A DNA stretch of 64,000 bases from Cymbomonas tetramitiformis. Lineage: Eukaryota; Chlorophyta; Pyramimonadophyceae; Pyramimonadales; Pyramimonadaceae. Below the pieces are notes generated by a model. It saw only the letters and a list, made by a program, of their open reading frames with translations, made no database searches and was not told the origin of the DNA. The translations under genes were made by a program, and so were the position numbers. Shown piece after piece: positions 61,155 through 64,000 of the stretch. Location of the stretch: contig LGRX02035127.1 of assembly GCA_001247695.2 (NCBI GenBank), forward strand, positions 1 through 64,000, given 5' to 3'. The stretch's first letter is position 1, and the number at the start of each line of letters is the position of its first letter.

Positions 61155-62994
61155 TCATTCCGGCTCCGCCTGCGTAGCCTGGTCTTCTTCTTCCTCATCC
61201 TTCTTATCATTCGCCTGTGGAAAACCATGGAGCAAATGTAAGTCATGTTGGTTGGTTTTCCAAAGCTTAAAAAATAACCTTTAACGTACCTTTAAAGCAG
61301 CTTCCTTTATCTTCTTTTGTTTGAGGGCCACCACCTCCGACGCCTTGTGGCTGTGTCGGAGGTGGCGACCCTCCACCCAGAGGACGGACTTGGGTTTCCC
61401 CACCGATTCCTCCGTGTGTGCGAAGTCCGCCGCATTCACCGCGCTATCCTTCTTGACGTGAAGCTTTAACAAAGACGTCATAATAAACGACTTGATAGCC
61501 GGGCTCCCGCCGTCCGCCTTTGTCGGCATACGGTTCCCGAGTAGGCAGATCTCGTAAACGCCATCGGGAACCTTCATGGGGGGGTCCGTGAATGTTTGGG
61601 AAAGGGTGCCCGGTAGTGCTTCCACCACCCCCACCGCCAACTCGAACTTTGAGCGTTGCTCGAAGTTGGCGGTCTCCTTCTCCTCAAGCTTCTCGCTGCT
61701 CTGTTGGGTTTTGGCGAAGAGACCCACTGGACAGTGCAGCTCGAAGTCACGTGAGGCCTGCGAGCAAGTGCGCGCACACACCCAGCAAAATAAAGTCAGT
61801 TCCCAAGTTTCCATACCTATAGTCTACCTATAATACAGGGTAAGCATAAGTATACCATTCAAGTGCTGAAAGCTTCCATACTTATAGTATGCCTGTAGTA
61901 CAGGGTGAGCACAGGTGGGACACCACTGTCCCACAGACAGTAGGGGGTGAAAGCAAAAATACCTTCCGTACCTACAGTTTGCCTATAATACAGGGTGAGC
62001 ATAGGTGTACCTCACAGGCAAAGAGCTTACGTACCTCGACAGCTTCACCTTCGAACTCCTCTCCCCCCTTAGGAGCCTCCTCAGCAGCCTTCTCCTTCCC
62101 CTTCCCATCCTCATCCTCCTGATCTTCCTCATCCACTTCTGGCCACACGATTGTTCCGCCGACGAGCTCCTCCAATGTAGTCCACTCCTTGCCCTTCCGC
62201 GCTGCAGGGTCTGTGAACTTGTTGAGCTTCTTGACGATATCTGCATTGGGTACAGATTGACCTGTGAAGTTTTCCACAGTGAGACCGTTGAGCGGTCCGC
62301 CATATATGCGGATGTCCCCACCCTTATTCATTTTGAACCGGCCGGTTCCTCCGCGGCGGGCCTTGCGATAGCTCAGGTGAGCAACCAGGTACGTGTGAAC
62401 TTGCTTGTCAGTGCAGGGGGGGATATGTTGTTTGCCGATTTCTCGTTTCAGCTTCACGAACTTTTTCCCAAGGTCCTCTTTGCACGCTCCCACCGGGAGT
62501 TTTTTGGCTTCCTCCCATTCGCTTATGAGGGTCCGGGCGTCCGCCTGCATCAAAGAAACCTCATCGTCCGTCGCCCCCGACGGCCGCCTAGCCACTGGAT
62601 CCGCCTCGATCTTCACACCTTGCTGTGCCTTTTGCATCATTGCAAAGATCGCTGCCATCTGCTGCGGGTTTTCCATCAACTTTACGAAGTCCAACGGTTG
62701 GTCTGCTGGTCCCGCCTTAGCGGCCTCCTCCTCCTCCTCCTCCTCCTCCTCCTCCTCGTCGTCATCCTCCTCCTCTTCTTCGGAATCCGAAGAGTCCGAA
62801 CCGAAGCATTCCTTCACTAGTTTTTTGCCTGCGGCTTTGGCCTTCTTCCCCTCCTGGGCCTGTGCGATGGCCCGCGTTTGCTGGCACTTCTTGCCCCTTT
62901 TCGTGCGGCCTTCGTCGTAGAGTGTGGGAGGCTTCCTTTTCTTGGTCTTCTCAACTTTCTTCTTGGCATATTCTGCGGCTGCTGTTTTTGCCAT
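61155..62994 (-). CDS. Complete three-exon gene for a 495-aa charged protein
   Basis: Exons 62994-62035, 61757-61290 and 61214-61155 (ATG to TGA) join without phase change; donors are GTACGT (twice) and acceptors CTCGCAG and TTCCACAG. The N-terminus is Lys-rich and basic (YAKKKVEKTKKRKPP), probably nuclear. A serine-acidic block follows (SDSSDSEEEEEDDDEEEEEE). A folded region comes next (PLDFVKLMENPQQMAAIFAM, TLISEWEEAKKLPVGACKED, YLVAHLSYRKARRGGTGRFK, GGPLNGLTVENFTGQ), then a region with VYEICLLGNRMPTKADGG and a short acidic tail. The family is not recognised. All Gln codons are CAA/CAG. The introns contain the same CCATA-type repeats as the flanking arrays. Confidence 0.8.
61758..62034 (-). 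repeat. Intron 1 of the three-exon gene with CTATAGT/CAGGGTGAGCATA repeats
   Basis: Three copies of an about 60-bp unit containing GTACAGGGTGAGCACAGGTG-like sequence preceded by TTCCATACCTATAGT occur at about 61810, 61875 and 61965. They belong to the same TTCCATA family as the flanking arrays. Confidence 0.7.
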
Positions 62995-63480
62995 TTTGAT
63001 TGTAAAGAACTAACGAAGGTGACTGGGAAACAACTGCGTGTGCTGGGACCTGGGGTTTTTCCTGGGGTTTTATGGGTCTAATTAGCTTTCCGTACGGTTT
63101 TCCATGCGATTATTTGCACACTCCCATCGATCGCCGTCGTGGCACGATTTCCATTAGGATGTCCCGGCCTGGGCATACCTGTATTACGATTTCCATCCCT
63201 GTGGTCAACGTATGGCATATCCAGTCTGAGATTGCCGTTGAGAATTCATAATTCGATGTCATGCGTGGAATCTGCGCGCGTCGTCGCTGTCGGACCCAAT
63301 GCGATTCGATTTTCGTTTGAAATCAGGTTCTTCCCGATTTTTTTTGAAGTTCCAGAAATAAAATCTCTAATAGCCAAAATTGCGCATACAGGCCGCAATT
63401 TTGTTTTTTTGCCCCCCTCGTCAGTGAACAAATGGTTTGTTTTCTTGGGGGTGATCGAACAGGCTCATTTTATTTGGGGG
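62995..63480. other. 5' flank of the three-exon gene
   Basis: Probable promoter side. No TATA box is assigned. Contains GATTTCCAT direct repeats (63146 and 63188). The plus-strand ORF 63139-63609 is not convincing. Confidence 0.35.
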
Positions 63481-64000
63481 GTTTTTGGCGGCGGTAGGGG
63501 GTCTTCCATAGGGGTTTCCATAGGGATAGGCTCTGGATTTCCCATAGGGCACACCACTTTTTCCACAGGCTCCGGATTTTCCATAGGGTACATTGGTGAT
63601 GTTTTTTAACCTGTTTCCAGGCCATTCCACAGGTATGGACGCCACTATCATAGGGATGATCTCTGTGGCATTCCTTAACAGTGTAATTCTGCATTTTCCA
63701 TAGGCATTTTCCAAGTGCGGCGTGTTGCTGTTGTAGAGTCCAAAAAGGGCCTGTTTTACCCTGCCCTATTTTTCATTTTTTTGATTCCATCCCTATAAAT
63801 TACCTATGGAATCCCGAAAATGGGGTGAGCCAACCTATGATCACCCTGTGGAAACGATTTCCATTGGGGCCTGTGGCAAATTTTCCAGAGCCATTCCATA
63901 CGATTTTGAGATAGGGGATTTAAAAGTGCCCTATGGAAAGGTTTTTGCCCTATGGAAAGCCAATGGAAATGCGTTCCCATAGGTTTTACATAGGGGTTTT
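63481..64000. repeat. Second CCTATGGAA / TTCCATAGG repeat array
   Basis: TTCCATAGGGGTTTCCATAG, GGATTTTCCATAGGG, CCCTATGGAAAGG and similar words continue to the window edge. Same family as 59699-61040. Confidence 0.85.

Overview
The window is eukaryotic nuclear DNA. Several genes carry GT-AG introns whose exon phases match, and most of the sequence is transposable elements and tandem repeats. No rRNA, organelle, bacterial or phage block is visible. Chromodomain Ty3/Gypsy, Ty1/Copia, hAT, tyrosine-recombinase and Tnp2-like pieces side by side, with intermediate GC, suggest a large repeat-rich genome. A green-lineage (streptophyte-like) alga is my best guess; no marker gene proves it.

Layout. 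0-8.3 kb: the 3' exons of an unidentified gene whose introns are packed with minisatellites, a decayed Ty3 integrase, and a stand-alone chromodomain ORF. 8.37-21.25 kb: one very large hAT element with matching termini and an 8-bp target duplication (TSD). It holds a broken transposase, extra ORFs, a 31-bp tandem array and a nested 1.6-kb TRIM-like LTR element with its own 5-bp TSD. 21.3-24.7 kb: a tyrosine-recombinase exon and a terminal exon of an unknown gene.

24.73-38.63 kb is the highlight: a 13.9-kb Ty3/Gypsy retrotransposon with nearly identical LTRs and a 5-bp TSD. Its open frames encode a large Gag, an accessory ORF, protease, reverse transcriptase and RNase H. After a TAG stop in a consensus leaky context come a Dam-like (adenine methyltransferase type) domain, integrase, chromodomain and a C-terminal cytosine-C5 methyltransferase domain. 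The element thus appears to carry a chromatin reader and two putative DNA-modification modules.

38.6-44.8 kb: exons of a Tnp2/CACTA-like transposase gene whose introns are full of GTAC-type palindromic repeats, a long inverted repeat and a divergent tRNA-like locus. 45.2-50.6 kb: a degraded Copia element (minus strand) with an internal deletion and a TA-flanked MITE in its protease. 51.9-57.5 kb: a transposase-like gene with one frameshift, lying between a 349-bp and a 103-bp satellite. 57.5-64 kb: a double-PHD gene, a MITE-like inverted repeat, dense arrays of inverted CCTATGGAA-type repeats, and a complete three-exon gene for a 495-aa charged protein.
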